DNA of 64,000 nucleotides from Coptis chinensis. Lineage: Eukaryota > Streptophyta > Magnoliopsida > Ranunculales > Ranunculaceae. The position numbers and the translations under genes are program-made. The stretch lies in contig CM027381.1 of NCBI GenBank assembly GCA_015680905.1, forward strand, positions 63,601,501 to 63,665,500, written 5' to 3'. The notes below the pieces were generated by a model. The model saw only the letters and a program-made list of their open reading frames with translations. It did no database searches and was not told where the DNA came from. This document shows positions 23,179-34,439 of the stretch, one piece after another; the first letter of the stretch is position 1; each line of letters opens with the position of its first letter.

Positions 23179-25235
23179 TGATAAGCTCCCAAACTGTAAT
23201 ATTAAACCCAGAGAGACATAGCATTTTGGTCGATTATGTGTTTAATAATCATGTAATAATTATATTTTCGTACTTTTGCAGGTTTCCGCAATTAAAATGA
23301 ATATAGTGATAAAACATGCATCGGCACGAATACGGGAATATTTGGAGTTTCCCACTCGACCCCGTGAAGCCGAAGTTTCCAAAAGAAAAGAACCAGTGCG
23401 GAACGGGCCCACATATGAAGAAGCGGCAATTTTCCCGGCTCAAATCGGATAAATCTAGGTGCCGTTGGCTAGTGAAGCCGCCAAGTACAGAATACGGAAT
23501 ATTTGAAATTCCCACTCAATCCCCGTGGAAGCCCAACAAAGCCCCGACTAGAGCCGAACTTCCCAAAAGAACGTAACCGGTCGCGAACGGGCCCACATAT
23601 AAAGAAGCGTGAAACTTCCGGCTCAAATCGGATAAATCTAGGTGCCGTTGGCTAGTGAAGCTGCCAAGTACAAGAATACGAATATTTGGAATTCTCACTC
23701 AATCCCGTGAAAGCCCAACAAAGCCCGACTAGAGCCGAAGTTTCCAAAAGAACAACCGGTCTTGGGGCGGGCCCCACATATAAAGAGGCAGGAAACTTCC
23801 AAAGCTCAAATCGGATAAATCTAGGTGCCAATTTTGGCTATTGAAGCTGCCATAGCGCGGCCGGGCGCATTAACTCTGCGCTAAGGACAAAAGTCGTAAA
23901 ATGCCAAAATCAAATACAATCGGACACACTAAGTGGACACACTCTCATGGCCCGTAAGGCATGATGAGTCGAAAGATAGGCAGGTGGCAAGTTTCTTCTT
24001 CAATTTGATACCACCGGCAAGAGAGAGAAGACGCACCAATTCAAACCGGTGGTTTGAATTGAAATGAACTACAAGACGAAAAGTTAAAACAAAGAAAAGA
24101 TCGAAAAGTTAAAATGGTTAAAACAAAACTTTGATTCTCAAAGTTTCAACCATTCAATTAGCATAAGGCCAAAAGCAAATTAAATCATTCACGGATAGTC
24201 ATCCTATGATGCCTATAAATATGAGGGGGTGGCCTTCATATATCTTCCTTCAGCATATTAATGCTTTAGCTACGTTTAGTTTTTCTTCAGTACTTACCTT
24301 CCGCCATTTTTATTTCAACAGCTTAATACAGTAAGTTATTTTACCCTTAATAACATCATTTCTTTTCTTGTTTAATTTCTGTCCTGCATTTATTTACTTA
24401 ATGTATACAACGCAAGTTTTATTATTCCTTCTATGATGATGAGCTAATCCCCCCCGGGGGAGGGTTATGCTGCTCGTGTGAAAATCCGGATTGACTCGTT
24501 AATATTCTAGAATCACTACTTAGGAATTAGGCATAGAATTAACATCTGGTCCCAAAATGACTGAGACTGTACAAAGTTGGAGTGCTGATGCTCCAGATAG
24601 CCAGTCAAGTAATCTAAAAAATGTCTCCCCGACTCTGCGTGTCAAACAGCTCTCCAATTCGTCCAGGTGATGTGAACTTGTGCCAGGAGCTGAAATAATA
24701 TACCAGAGATGAGGTATTATCGAAACTCCTTATGCTAGTGAAATGCGACCTAGAGATGTGGGCATGCACTAGGGATCAATACTCGACGTCGTCTCCGAAA
24801 CGAGACGAATTAGAGATGTAGTGATTTGGTAATAAAAATTGTTGAAAAATGATTCTTGCATGAGCATGATTAACTCTTTCCCTGTTTCTCTACTTTTGTT
24901 TACCTATATATAATCACCGTAGTAATTTATTTTGTTTGCATTACCGTTATTTTAATTAAAAACCAACTAAAAAGAAACCTAAAAATCCTACTCACTTAAA
25001 GTGTAACTCCAGTTGTGAACCAATCCGAGCCCTAAGGTTTGGACGATCCCTTACTCGACCTATCCTACCAATCCCACGTGAGTAAGGTAACTTGACTAAA
25101 ACGTACGACTATACGGACGTTGGACTTTGGACTTTGGATTTGGACTGTGGACCTCGGACTTTGGACTGTGGACCTCGGACTTAAGGAAATAAGTAACTGA
25201 AAACCAATAAACGTGTGTAAAGAGCGTTTTTATCA
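23179..25235 (+). repeat. 3' LTR of element 3
   Basis: TGATAAGC...TTTTTATCA. It is about 147 bp longer than the 5' LTR, mainly because it has three instead of two copies of the tandem unit (about 23320-23845). The TATA box is at 24214-24221. Confidence 0.93.
23320..23845 (+). repeat. LTR tandem repeat, three units
   Basis: Three units, each containing CACATAT, GGATAAATCTAGG and GGCTA-GAAGC, correspond to the two-unit array at 9450-9811. Confidence 0.78.
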
Positions 25236-25240
25236 CTTGA
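25236..25240. repeat. Target-site duplication of element 3 (right copy, CTTGA)
   Basis: Matches 9302-9306; directly after it the gag of element 2 resumes with CATAATGAATGG. Confidence 0.92.
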
Positions 25241-26323
25241 CATAATGAATGGGGGTAGTTTCCTAAGTAAAGGAGCCTCGGAGGCTTATAAATTTTTAGA
25301 AGAACAAACTAAACGCAATAACAATTGGGGGGGGAGTGATGATATCCCCCCTCTCGCTAGTTCTTCTTCAAGCTTAAGGCCGCCCGGTATGTTTGAGATG
25401 AAACCCGACCCGAACTTAAAAATTTAATCGAATCTCTAACTAAAAAAGTAGAGGCTATTTCTATTCAACAAAAGCCTATTCCCGTCATGAATGTCAACTC
25501 CAACCCATGTAATTTCTGTTTGAGTCCTGAGCACCCTGACTCCTATTGTCCTCTCGCCTATGAACAACAACAACTAGAGCAAGATAATGTTTGCTCCATT
25601 AATAACTATCCTATTCCTAATGCCCCATGGAGACAACATCCCAACTTTAGTTGGCAAAACAATCAACAAGTTACAACTCCAGGGTTTAATAACCAAAATA
25701 TTAGGCAAACAAACAACTATAATCAAGCTCCACCTAGGCAAGGACAAGGACAAGGTCAGGGAAATTATAATAATTATAACAACCAAGCGCAACCACGACA
25801 AGGTGTAGCACAAGGTCAGAATAATTATAATAATTATAATACCAATAGAGGTATCGTTCCGGTTAACAATAGTAACTATCAAAACCCACCCATAAATAAT
25901 CAACGTGAGATAGTTCCAGTCGCACCACCTGTGACTACTACACCTACACAACCGGACCGTATCAACGCCTTTATACAGGTTACCCAACAACTTTTCCAAT
26001 CAATGACTCAATCAAACCAACAGATATTACAATCCATAAATCAGGGCATACAACAGTTAGCCCAAGAGAAAGCCCAACCAAAAGGCGTGTTTCCAGGACA
26101 AGCGATACCAAACCCTAAAACAACAAACACAGCCTTTGAGGTAAACGGTAATACTAGTACGGAAACGACAATAGTAGGTGACCTAAATGCCATCACCACT
26201 CTCCGCTCTGGAAAAGTGGTTGATAACAAAGTAACTATGCCTATAGTTACCCCATCGATCCCTCCCTACACCGATATCGAACTAGATAATCTTGAAATAG
26301 AAACCAAGAACCTACCACCGTAG
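25241..26323 (+). pseudogene. gag: gag of element 2, 3' part
   Basis: This is the continuation of the gag split at 9306. It has the MNGGSFLSKGASEAYKFLEE helix, one frameshift near 25425, then an open 278-codon frame (25487-26323) with the zinc knuckle CNFC...H...C (CX2CX4HX4C) and long Asn/Gln-rich repeats (NNYNNYN, PRQGQGQG). The conserved ITTLRSGKVV segment near the end marks the gag-protease spacer. It ends at a TAG created by a shift relative to element 4, which reads further. Confidence 0.88.
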
Positions 26324-26683
26324 AGGTACCCGGTTAAACCACAACCTAAGAAACGTAAAGCCAAGGTTACACATCAAGTTGAGCCATACGCTAAATATAG
26401 AGCTTAAACCACCATTCCCTCAAAAATTAGCCATGCTAACCCGGGATACCAACTTCGAGGAGATTAGGAACGTTTTCAAAAATCTAACGATAAACCTTCC
26501 TTTTCTCCGAAGCTATTAAAAAGCTACCTAATCACGCTAAGTTTCTTAAAGAGTTGTGCACTACTACTAGCGTAAGACCAACATACCTAAAGACGCTTTT
26601 TAACCTAACAATTCCCAACTTTATCCGAAAAATAATGGAATTGTTAAGTACAAGGACCCGGGTCGCCCCATCAGAAATGCACC

Positions 26684-27120
26684 TTAGGAGATTCCCACAC
26701 GACGACCGCTTTATTAGACACTGGGCGAAAGTGTTAACTTACTCCCCGTGATACTTGTATAAACAAATAGGTCTACGAGAAATGCAACCTACAAAAATAA
26801 CGCTGCAATTAGCGGACGTGTCTATTAAGTATCCTAAGGGTGTAGTGGAAAACGTTTGCTTGTTAAGGTTCAGAATTTCTCCTGCGGATTTTGTTATCCT
26901 CGATACAGAAGTCGCTAATGACTCTGTACCGATCATCTTAGGGCGCCCCTTTTTAGCAACTACCAACGCACTTATTAATTGCCGCGATGGTAAGATGTCC
27001 TTATCTTTTGGCCATCTCACAGTTGAGGTAAATGTTTTTAAAATGATGAAACAGTTACCAGATTCGTCTATAGATGGGGAGGTTAGCATGATCGAGAGCT
27101 TAGCTCAAGATTATTTTAAC
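26684..27120 (+). pseudogene. Protease of element 2
   Basis: CTLGDSHTTTALLD is followed by a damaged active-site region: the triplet reads D-T-G but the next codons are out of frame and hit a stop. The rest (from 26755) is open, with the KYPKGVVENV and PADFVILDTEVANDSVPIILGRPF segments typical of this protease. Confidence 0.78.
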
Positions 27121-28150
27121 AACACGTTTCCTGAAAACAATATGTACAAATTCCTTTCTTTTGGAAAGTCAGATTTTGTAAATGACTCCTACTTAGAGGA
27201 AGTCAACACCATCCTTGAGTCCACACCAATTGTAGACACTTCGGTTGCTCCACATATTGAGTATGAAGACTTGCTACCTAAGCAAGTATTCATTATGCAA
27301 AATGAGGACCCCGACGAAACATCTATTGATTTTCCTTCCACCCCAGTGCTTAAACCCCTTCCCCCAGAGTTAAAATATATTCAACTCGATCCGGATGGTA
27401 GTCATCCGGTAATTATATCTTCTCTATTATCTAAGGATGAAGAGACACGTTTAATCCGGGTGATTAGGGAACATCGGTCTGCGATTGGTTGGTCCCTAGC
27501 TGACATTAAGGGAATTAATCCTAATGTTTGCACTCATCGTATCCATTTGAGGATAACGCCAAGACTTCTCGCTAACCTCGGCCGCTTGAACCCTGCCATG
27601 AAAAGAGGTGGTTAGGGAAGAAGTCTTATGATTACTTTCGATCGCGGGTATCATATACCCCATCTTCGATAGCTTAATGGGTAAGCCCCATTCATGTAGT
27701 TCCTAAGAAATCAGGAGTTACCATGGTTCGTAACGGAAAGGGTGACTATGTTGTCAAACAAGGTCCTATGAAATGGAGGATCTGTATTGATTACATATGT
27801 TTAAATGCTATGACATGAAAGGATCACTTTCCTTTACCCTTTATAGATCAAATGCTCGAACGCCTAGCTGGTCATGCTTTTTATTGTTTTCTGGATGGCT
27901 ATTCAGGCTATTTTCAGATTATTATTGATATTGATGACCAAGAAAAAACTACCTTCATATGTCCCTTTGGAACGTATGCCTATAAACGAATGCCTTTTGG
28001 CCTTTGTAATGCTCCTAGAACCTTCCAGCGGTGTATGCTTCATATATTTAGTGACATGGTAGAGTGCTTTATGGAAGTTTTCATGGATGATTTTTCTATC
28101 TATGGAGACTCCTTCACGATCGCTTGTCTAACCCGCCTAAGGTTTTGACA
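27121..28150 (+). pseudogene. pol: Reverse transcriptase of element 2 (N-terminal and palm)
   Basis: The connector and start of RT are in the frame ending at 27615 (KPLPPELKY, SAIGWSLADIKGI). A frameshifted gap follows, then 27852-28148 with FLDGYSGYFQI, RMPFGLCNAP and FMDDFSIYG; the catalytic Asp pair lies at 28086-28091. A short shift separates it from the next frame, which overlaps at 28124. Confidence 0.9.
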
Positions 28151-29182
28151 AGGTGTGAAGAAAAGAGCCTCGTTTTAAACTGGGAAAAGTGTCATTTCAT
28201 GATGAAAAAGGGCATAGTACTAGGTCACATTGTATCTAGTGATGGCATCGGAGTGGATAAGGCCAAACTAGATAAGATAGCGACTCTACCTAAACCACGG
28301 ACTCTCCGTGATATTAGAGCCTTTCTAGGCCATGCAGGTTTTTATAGGAGATTTATTAAAGACTTCTCGAAAATAGCTAGGCCTTTAACTAATCTGCTTT
28401 TGAAAGATGCAATCTTTGATTTTAATTTTAACTGTAAGCAGGCTTTTGAAACTTTAAAAGCCGCCCTAACCTCTGCACCAATTATACAGCCTCCCGATTG
28501 GTCTAAACCTTTCGAACTCATGTGTGATGCTAGTGACTATGCAGTTGGTGCAGTCTTGGGACAAAAACTAGATAATAAGTCCACTGTCATTTATTATGCT
28601 AGTAAAACATTAAACGATGCTCAACGAAATTATTCAACTACAGAAAAAGAATTCTTAGCCGTCATTTATGCTTTAGATAAGTTTCGTCCTTATTTGGTTG
28701 GTTCTAAAACTTTAGTTTACACGGACCATGCAGCCTTTAAGTACCTTCTTGCAAAGAAGGATGCTAAGCAGAGATTAATCCGATGGATCCTTCTCCTGCA
28801 AGAGTTCACATTAGAAATAAAGGACAAAAGAGGGGTCGAAAACGTAGTTGCCGACCACTTATCTAGACTCACAAACGACGATCAGACTGATTCTGAGTCA
28901 ATACCGGACTCTTTTCCTGATGAGCATCTGTATGCCATTTTTTCAGCACCATGGTATGCTGACATTGTAAATTATCTAGCGGCTGATGTTATGCCTTATA
29001 ATTGGTCAAGGAATGAACGTAAAAAGTTTTTGGCCAGAGTTAAGTTATACTACTGGGATGAGCCCTACCTTTTTAAGTATTGTGCGGATCAGATTATTCG
29101 TCGTTGTATTCCCCAAAGGGAATATAATGAAGTTCTATCGCTCGCCATGACAAAGAGTGTGGTGGACATTTTAGTGGGATGA
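28124..29182 (+). pseudogene. pol: RT thumb, RNase H and start of integrase, element 2
   Basis: An open run of 352 codons, the longest in the window. It starts in the RT thumb ([25 protein letters not shown]) and covers RNase H with all acidic residues visible in CDASD, TEKEFLA, YTDHAA and ADHLSRL. It then enters the integrase N-terminus and shifts frame near 29130, where the zinc-binding His motif is garbled. Confidence 0.9.
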
Positions 29183-30240
29183 AAACAGCCGCTAAAGTTC
29201 TGCAATGTGGATTTTATTGGCCTACCCTTTTAAGGATGCCCAAGTGCATTGCAAGACGGTGTATCGTTGCCAACAACTTAGGCAAATTACTTAAACGTAA
29301 TATGATGCCATTAAATCCAATCTTGATCGTAGAAATTTTCGACGTTTGGGGCATTGATTTCATGGGTCCTTTCCCAGCTTTCCCACGGTTTCATTTATAT
29401 TCTAGTTGCCGTGGACTACGGTCTAAATGGATAGAGGCCCTAGCTTGCCGTAGCAATGAACATAAGACCGTTGTATTTTTATTAAAGAATATATTTTTGT
29501 CGGTTTGGCATTCCTAAAGCCATCATTAGTGATGGTGGAACACATTTTTGCAACAGAGTTGTTGCATCCCTAGTGAAAAAGTATGGAGTTACACACAAAG
29601 TAGCAGCTCCTTATCATCCACAAACTAGCGGATAAGTAGAAGTTTCTAATAGGGAAATCAAAAAGATTTTAGAAACAACTGTAAACCCTGATAGGAAAGA
29701 CTGGTCAAAGCGTCTATCGGATGCCTTATGGGCGTATAAAACTGCTTTCAAAACTCCTATAAGTATGTTTCCCTTTAGACTTGTATTTGGGAAACCATGT
29801 CATTTGCCCGTTGAATTAGAGCACCGTGCTCTGTGGGCTATAAAAAGCCTTAACTTCAATATTGATGAGGCAGGTGTCAAACGCAAGTTGCAATTGAATG
29901 AGCTTGAAGAAATCCGTAGCGATTAAATGCGATCTCGCGAAGGATTATAAAGCTAACATGAAACGGTTCATGATAAGCATATCTTAGCGCAAAGAGTTTG
30001 TGGTCACCAAAAGGTCTTGCTTTACAACTCGCCTCTACATATTTTCCCCGTGCAAACTAAAACCCGTTGAGGTCTGGCCCTTTTCTAGTTACTGAAGTCA
30101 CCCCTTATGGGACAATCACCTTGGTAAATCCAAATGACAACAGTACCTTTCAAGTTAATGGTCAACGGTTAAAACATTTTCACGAACTTTTATCCCCTCG
30201 ATGTAGAGGAAGTCCTTTTACAGACCCCTCTATGAGGATC
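29179..30240 (+). pseudogene. pol: Integrase of element 2
   Basis: The core begins in 29179-29517 with WGIDFMGPFP (first Asp). After a shift it continues with the second Asp in SDGGTHF near 29530 and the Glu in VEVSNREIK near 29640, interrupted by a stop just before that motif. The C-terminal part to about 30240 is broken by several shifts but keeps the NPNDNSTFQVNGQRLK segment also present in element 3. Confidence 0.88.
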
Positions 30241-31256
30241 GACCCTTGTCATTTGGTGTACTTACTTTCATTTCCATATACCGATAAGTACACCATTCAT
30301 GTAACCGGGCCTCCCTATGGAGTGTGTGGTCAGTAAGTACCGGATCTTAAGTCCACAGTTTACATAATTCACGCTTCCACTTTTGCATGTTTTCTCGGTT
30401 TTGAGTCATGTTCCTCTATGGAGTGAATTATGTATTTATTGTTTTTCGTGTTTCTTATAATAAACATATAAAAATAAAAAAATTAAAATTCTTAAAATCA
30501 TAGAAATAGCAATCCAACAAGTCTTGGGAATCGACTTTAAACGACCCACGTTGTAAACAAATTTTGTGTTTAAAAATTTGTTTGGGGTGGGCAAATGATC
30601 TTTCCATCGATTGTTCGAACTTTCCATTGGTTTTGTTTAGGCCCATTAGTTCAATTGGGTTGACGTAATCTAAACTAAGATTTCCTTCATTCGCATAACT
30701 TACGTCACACACGCACTTCGAGACGTTCTTCCACCCTCTTATACGTCACCCATGGTTGGAATTGAGTGTTTTATGGATCATTGGATTGGAAATTCTCTAG
30801 TGATCATTTCCATAACTCATTCACCAAAATCGGGCCAGTAACAAAGCGGCAAATTGAGTTTGAATTTGCGCGAAAAATTAGAAAATTTCGGAATTCAAAC
30901 TGGGCTTGGGCCCACCCGCGACGACGCCAAGCGCGTCTCCTTCCTTCCCAACCTGCACGCACAGTGTTTCCACTTCAATCCCAAACCGCCGGTTACATGT
31001 TAAATTAAATTTTGGAAACCAAAATAAAAAAATAAATATAGAGAGAGGGAAGAAAACCTAACTACACCTACACCAAGGAAATCAAATCCACCTAAATCTT
31101 CTCTAAACAATCATCACCACCAACCAACTTCGAAAAACAGCCAACAATTATAGTTTCCACCACCACCACCAACGCCACCAACGCCGTTTTTAGTAGTTTT
31201 CTTCAAAACTCGCCTCCCCCACAGTCTACAAACCATTAGTAGTCTAAGAAATTTCA
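30241..31256 (+). other. Post-pol region of element 2 with PPT-like block
   Basis: No gene is present. It contains a segment shared with element 1 (GGGCCTCCCTATGGAGTGTG near 30307 and GTCTTGGGAATCGACTTTAA near 30520) and a PPT-like TTTGTTTGGGGTGGG at about 30577-30591. Element 1 rejoins this homology near 37850. Confidence 0.55.
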
Positions 31257-32395
31257 ATGGCGCTACGACGTAGAATTTTGCCGGAACACGCGTTTGCTTC
31301 CGACAATTTCGCGCCATTTTACGACACGGAGATGTTCAAGAGACATTGGAACGGACTGTGGTACTCAACTGAGGAGTTCTATCACTATGATTTGGTAGAA
31401 CAGTTTTATAAAAAGCGAGAATTGGAAGGGGATAGGATTTTCATAAAGTTAGGAGGAACGCGGAGAGAAGTAACGCGAAAGTTGTTAGCTGAACTGTTAG
31501 GAATTACGCTTGAAAGCAACCTAGTAACGACAATTCAGGAACCCCAGTATACTGGAGTTCCTGCTTTGATGAAGGATACTGTCGTGGAGGGTGAATACAA
31601 TCCGACATCCCGTTGCGTCCGCCAGACCACCCTGAGAACCAATCAACCGGGCAGTAGCTCGCTGATTGGTAGGAACGCCCCTGAAAGACAAAGTCGCTGA
31701 TATTGGCCTGCAATGTCCGCGCTTCTCTCTGGATTTTGCAAACAAAGAAGTATAATTTCTGCATCCTTGATTTAATGTTTAATGTGATTCGAGGAGTGGG
31801 GAAGAGTTTAGCGCTCTTCCCGTATTGATCACTAAGATCATGCTCTCCTTTAGAGCCGCCGAAGATCTGCTCCTATTAAGATCAAATTGCATTCTAATGC
31901 AAGTATCTATACGGATTGCATCCAAGAGACTTGGCCGTTGTCCAAGAAAAAAAATGGATGAGTCGGAGGATGAAAGGGAAGATATGACATGGATGGATGA
32001 AGATGCATTAAAGAAGTGTAATTCTAATGTAGAACGATGCAAGTGTTGCAAACTACCTTGCGGACGCTTTATGGTATTTGTGAAGATATCCCAAATAGAC
32101 GATAGTAGTTCAAAAGAAGCAAGGGAACCTTCAGAGGAGATTTGAAATGCTCGAAGGGGTTCTGGACGATATCTTGTATAACATAGAGACTATCCACCAG
32201 GAACAACAAACCCAGTATGCAGTACTCGGTACTGAGATGGAAGCCCAACGCTTGTTCCGAATAGAGATGCTACGATGCATGCCACCCGTGGAGGACTCTG
32301 TTTCAGCCGAGTCCGACAGGCATGAGCGTCGTCGCCAAAGGACAGAGGGTTCAAGCCAATCTCCATCTCAGGGTCCATCATCATCACAAAACTAG
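31257..32395 (+). pseudogene. ORF-A of element 2
   Basis: The ATG at 31257 starts MALRRRILPEHAFASDNFAP, close to element 1 ORF-A. The first frame runs to 31700 with LWYSTEEFYHYDLVEQFY and VEGEYNPTSRC. The frame then changes; a second part (31825-32145) has LITKIMLSFRAAEDL and an acidic run, and a third (32147-32395) is a charged, probably coiled-coil tail ending with RRQRTEGSS. It lies between two PPT-like blocks (30580 and 32588). Function unknown; related to the Athila env-position protein. Confidence 0.7.
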
Positions 32396-33278
32396 GTGTT
32401 CACCCCAGTTGGAGTTCGCTGTTATTTCATAAATTCATTTTATTAGAAGGATTTTAATTCAGTAGTTAAATTTAAATAGTAATGTGTTTATTTAATGTTG
32501 TTTGGATTTATATTTTATTTTATTTTTAATATAATTGGTTATTTTCGAGTATTGTTTGTTTTATCATTTATCCCACCTTCCCGACTTGTTTGGGGGTGGA
32601 AATATTTAGACCGAGCATAAGTCGTTATATGATCATATATATGTGAAGTTGTCTTGGAGGAAAGGTTGATAATTTGGCCGATATCGGCATATCTATGACT
32701 TGTGTGGTGGTAGCATGAATTCTAGGAGAGTTTAGAAGTTCCTATTCTAAATCCAGTATGAAAGATACCAGGATTTTTAGGAAATCATGAAAATGGCTTG
32801 TTTCCGTTTTCGGTTTTGGGAATTTTCCTATTTCCGGAAATTGCCTTCAAATAAATAGGGAACTTCCCGATTCGTTTTGGAAGCTCCTAACCTATTTAAA
32901 CTCCATCCTTTCTACACTAACAAACCACAATACATCCCACCATCATCCCGCACCATCCACTCCAAGTTTTACCTTCTTTTTGCTCTAAACTCCGGTTTCA
33001 GCGCTTACGAGCATGCGCATGCGTTTTGTCAGAGCGCGCCTGCGCCCTTTACTTTTTTTTGAAGAATTTTGTCAGAGCGCGACCGCCCTCATACTGAGCG
33101 CGACCCGCCCTCATACCAAGCGCGACCCGCGCCATAACACTGTAATCGCATTTACACAAGAGCGCGACCGCCCTATAATGAAGCGCCAAGACGCCCCTCG
33201 CCTTCGCGGAACGCTGAAATTTACAATTTTCACGGGTCATTCCAAGATTTTTGTGGAACTGTTCAAAGAGTAGTTAAG
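32396..33278 (+). other. ORF-A/ORF-B spacer of element 2 with TATA-like box and GC-rich leader
   Basis: It has a PPT-like GTTTGGGGGTGG at 32588-32599, a TATTTAAA box at 32893-32900 in the context ACCTATTTAAACTCC, and a GC-rich stretch at about 33000-33190 where GAGCGCGACC and AGCGCGACCCGC recur. The same GC motif repeats in the gag leader (8285-8440). It probably holds the promoter and leader of ORF-B. Confidence 0.5.
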
Positions 33279-34190
33279 ATGACATCTCCTCGTAGTCATA
33301 CCTGAACAGTCTTTCAAGATGTGTTGTTGCACCGAGACCTATGGACACCGGTTCCGGCTACGATCCTGCGGTTAGGATGGCGCCATCTATCGGTAAGTGA
33401 TGACGAGTCATATTCACCACAACTTACTGCTTATTTCTATGACCACGCTAAATTCTATTGTAATCGGATGGAGATCAAGAATTCTCCGTCCGTAGTCGAT
33501 GACACGACACATGAATTCAATAAAAATTTGGTCGCCTTTAGTTTTAGGAATACTAATACCGATCCTGCTCACACATGGGCATATATGACTGATAATGCAT
33601 ATCTTTATGATTATACATATTTCCATGATTATTATGGGGGAGGGGTATTTCGAGTAATGGACCAGGGGCGATATATCATTGCCCTTGGTAGACTTTCCTT
33701 AAACGTAGGCACCACTATGTTATTCATCCTGATGAATATTTTGGGGGAATGACAGTTCATTTCTGCAAACAGTACTACTGGTGACATTTTCCTCGCTTTA
33801 GTTGAGGGACGTCGCCACTATGACATTCCCCGAGTTTTGGTCACTAGTCTTAAGAGAGCCCAAACCATGAGGCGTAAGTATCTTCTTATGCCTGTGTTGG
33901 TAAGCCGCATCATGCGTAGTTGTTTACCTATATTCTGTGCACAATTCACAGATTGGAAAAGGGTTGAAGTCATGAAACCCACCAATAGGGTGGTTCGCTC
34001 ATTGCGAATAATGACTTGGCTAGGATGGCAGGTGCAGTCTCATTTGGTCGCCCCGTACATCCCATCAGACATAATAACACTTAACAGGTTAGCATTAGTA
34101 GATGATAAATGGCGGCAAGCTTGGCAAGTTATAATGGACTGGCAGGATGCGAAGGAACCTCATATCTTTAATGAGGAGGAAGATGCTTAA
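33279..34190 (+). pseudogene. ORF-B of element 2
   Basis: The ATG at 33279 (MTSP) corresponds to that of element 1 at 40887. An early stop and shift follow, then the frame 33321-34190 is open apart from one TGA at 33750-33752. The protein is rich in aromatic residues (YFYD, DNAYLYDYTYFHDYYGGG), has a hydrophobic NVGTTMLFILMNILGE stretch, then YLLMPVLVSRIM and a basic/acidic end (WQDAKEPHIF, EEED). The motif order parallels ORF-A. An intron-like segment follows the stop codon. Confidence 0.6.
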
Positions 34191-34202
34191 GCGGGAGATA
34201 AG

Positions 34203-34336
34203 GTAAGTTTTTAGTTTTTTAGTGTCTGCTTATGTCCCAAGCAATTTCATTTTTGTTAACCCCATAATGGGTGGAACTCGTATAGAGTTGCGTCAGTTTA
34301 TTTCCTATAGTAGTACGTTCTAACTTTGTTTTGCAG
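34203..34336 (+). other. Conserved intron-like segment after ORF-B, element 2
   Basis: Donor AAG|GTAAGT and acceptor TTTTGCAG|ATG, 134 bp, T-rich. The same boundaries occur in element 1 (41812-41946) and element 5 (63721-63857, minus). Confidence 0.55.
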
Positions 34337-34399
34337 ATGTTCCCTGAATTTCACACGCGTTTCAATGGTATTTTTCCTACCCTCTTTATTTACAATACT

Positions 34400-34439
34400 T
34401 TGAGGACAAAGCATGATTCTTGTTTGGGGGGGGGGGGGC
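34400..34439 (+). repeat. Internal PPT-like block after ORF-B, element 2
   Basis: TTTGAGGACAAAGCATG...TTGTTTGGGGGG resembles the TTGAGGACAA...TGTTTGGGGGTGG block that precedes the 3' LTR. The G run is long here (about 14). Confidence 0.65.

Larger units (their letters stand above)
9307..25235 (+). mobile_element. Element 3: Athila-like LTR retrotransposon nested in element 2 gag
   Basis: A complete insertion of 15.9 kb with LTRs of 1910 and 2057 bp, flanked by CTTGA. The LTR starts TGATAAGC and shares only terminal motifs and general layout with the other elements, so it is a different family. The internal order is PBS, gag, protease, RT, RNase H, integrase, ORF-A, a 39-codon ORF, PPT. As the innermost insertion it is the youngest of the three, yet its genes are already broken. 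Confidence 0.93.

Noticed and set aside
31257..34190. Calling ORF-A or ORF-B an envelope glycoprotein
   Set aside because: No signal peptide, clear membrane anchor or fusion-peptide-like region was visible; only the genome position resembles env.
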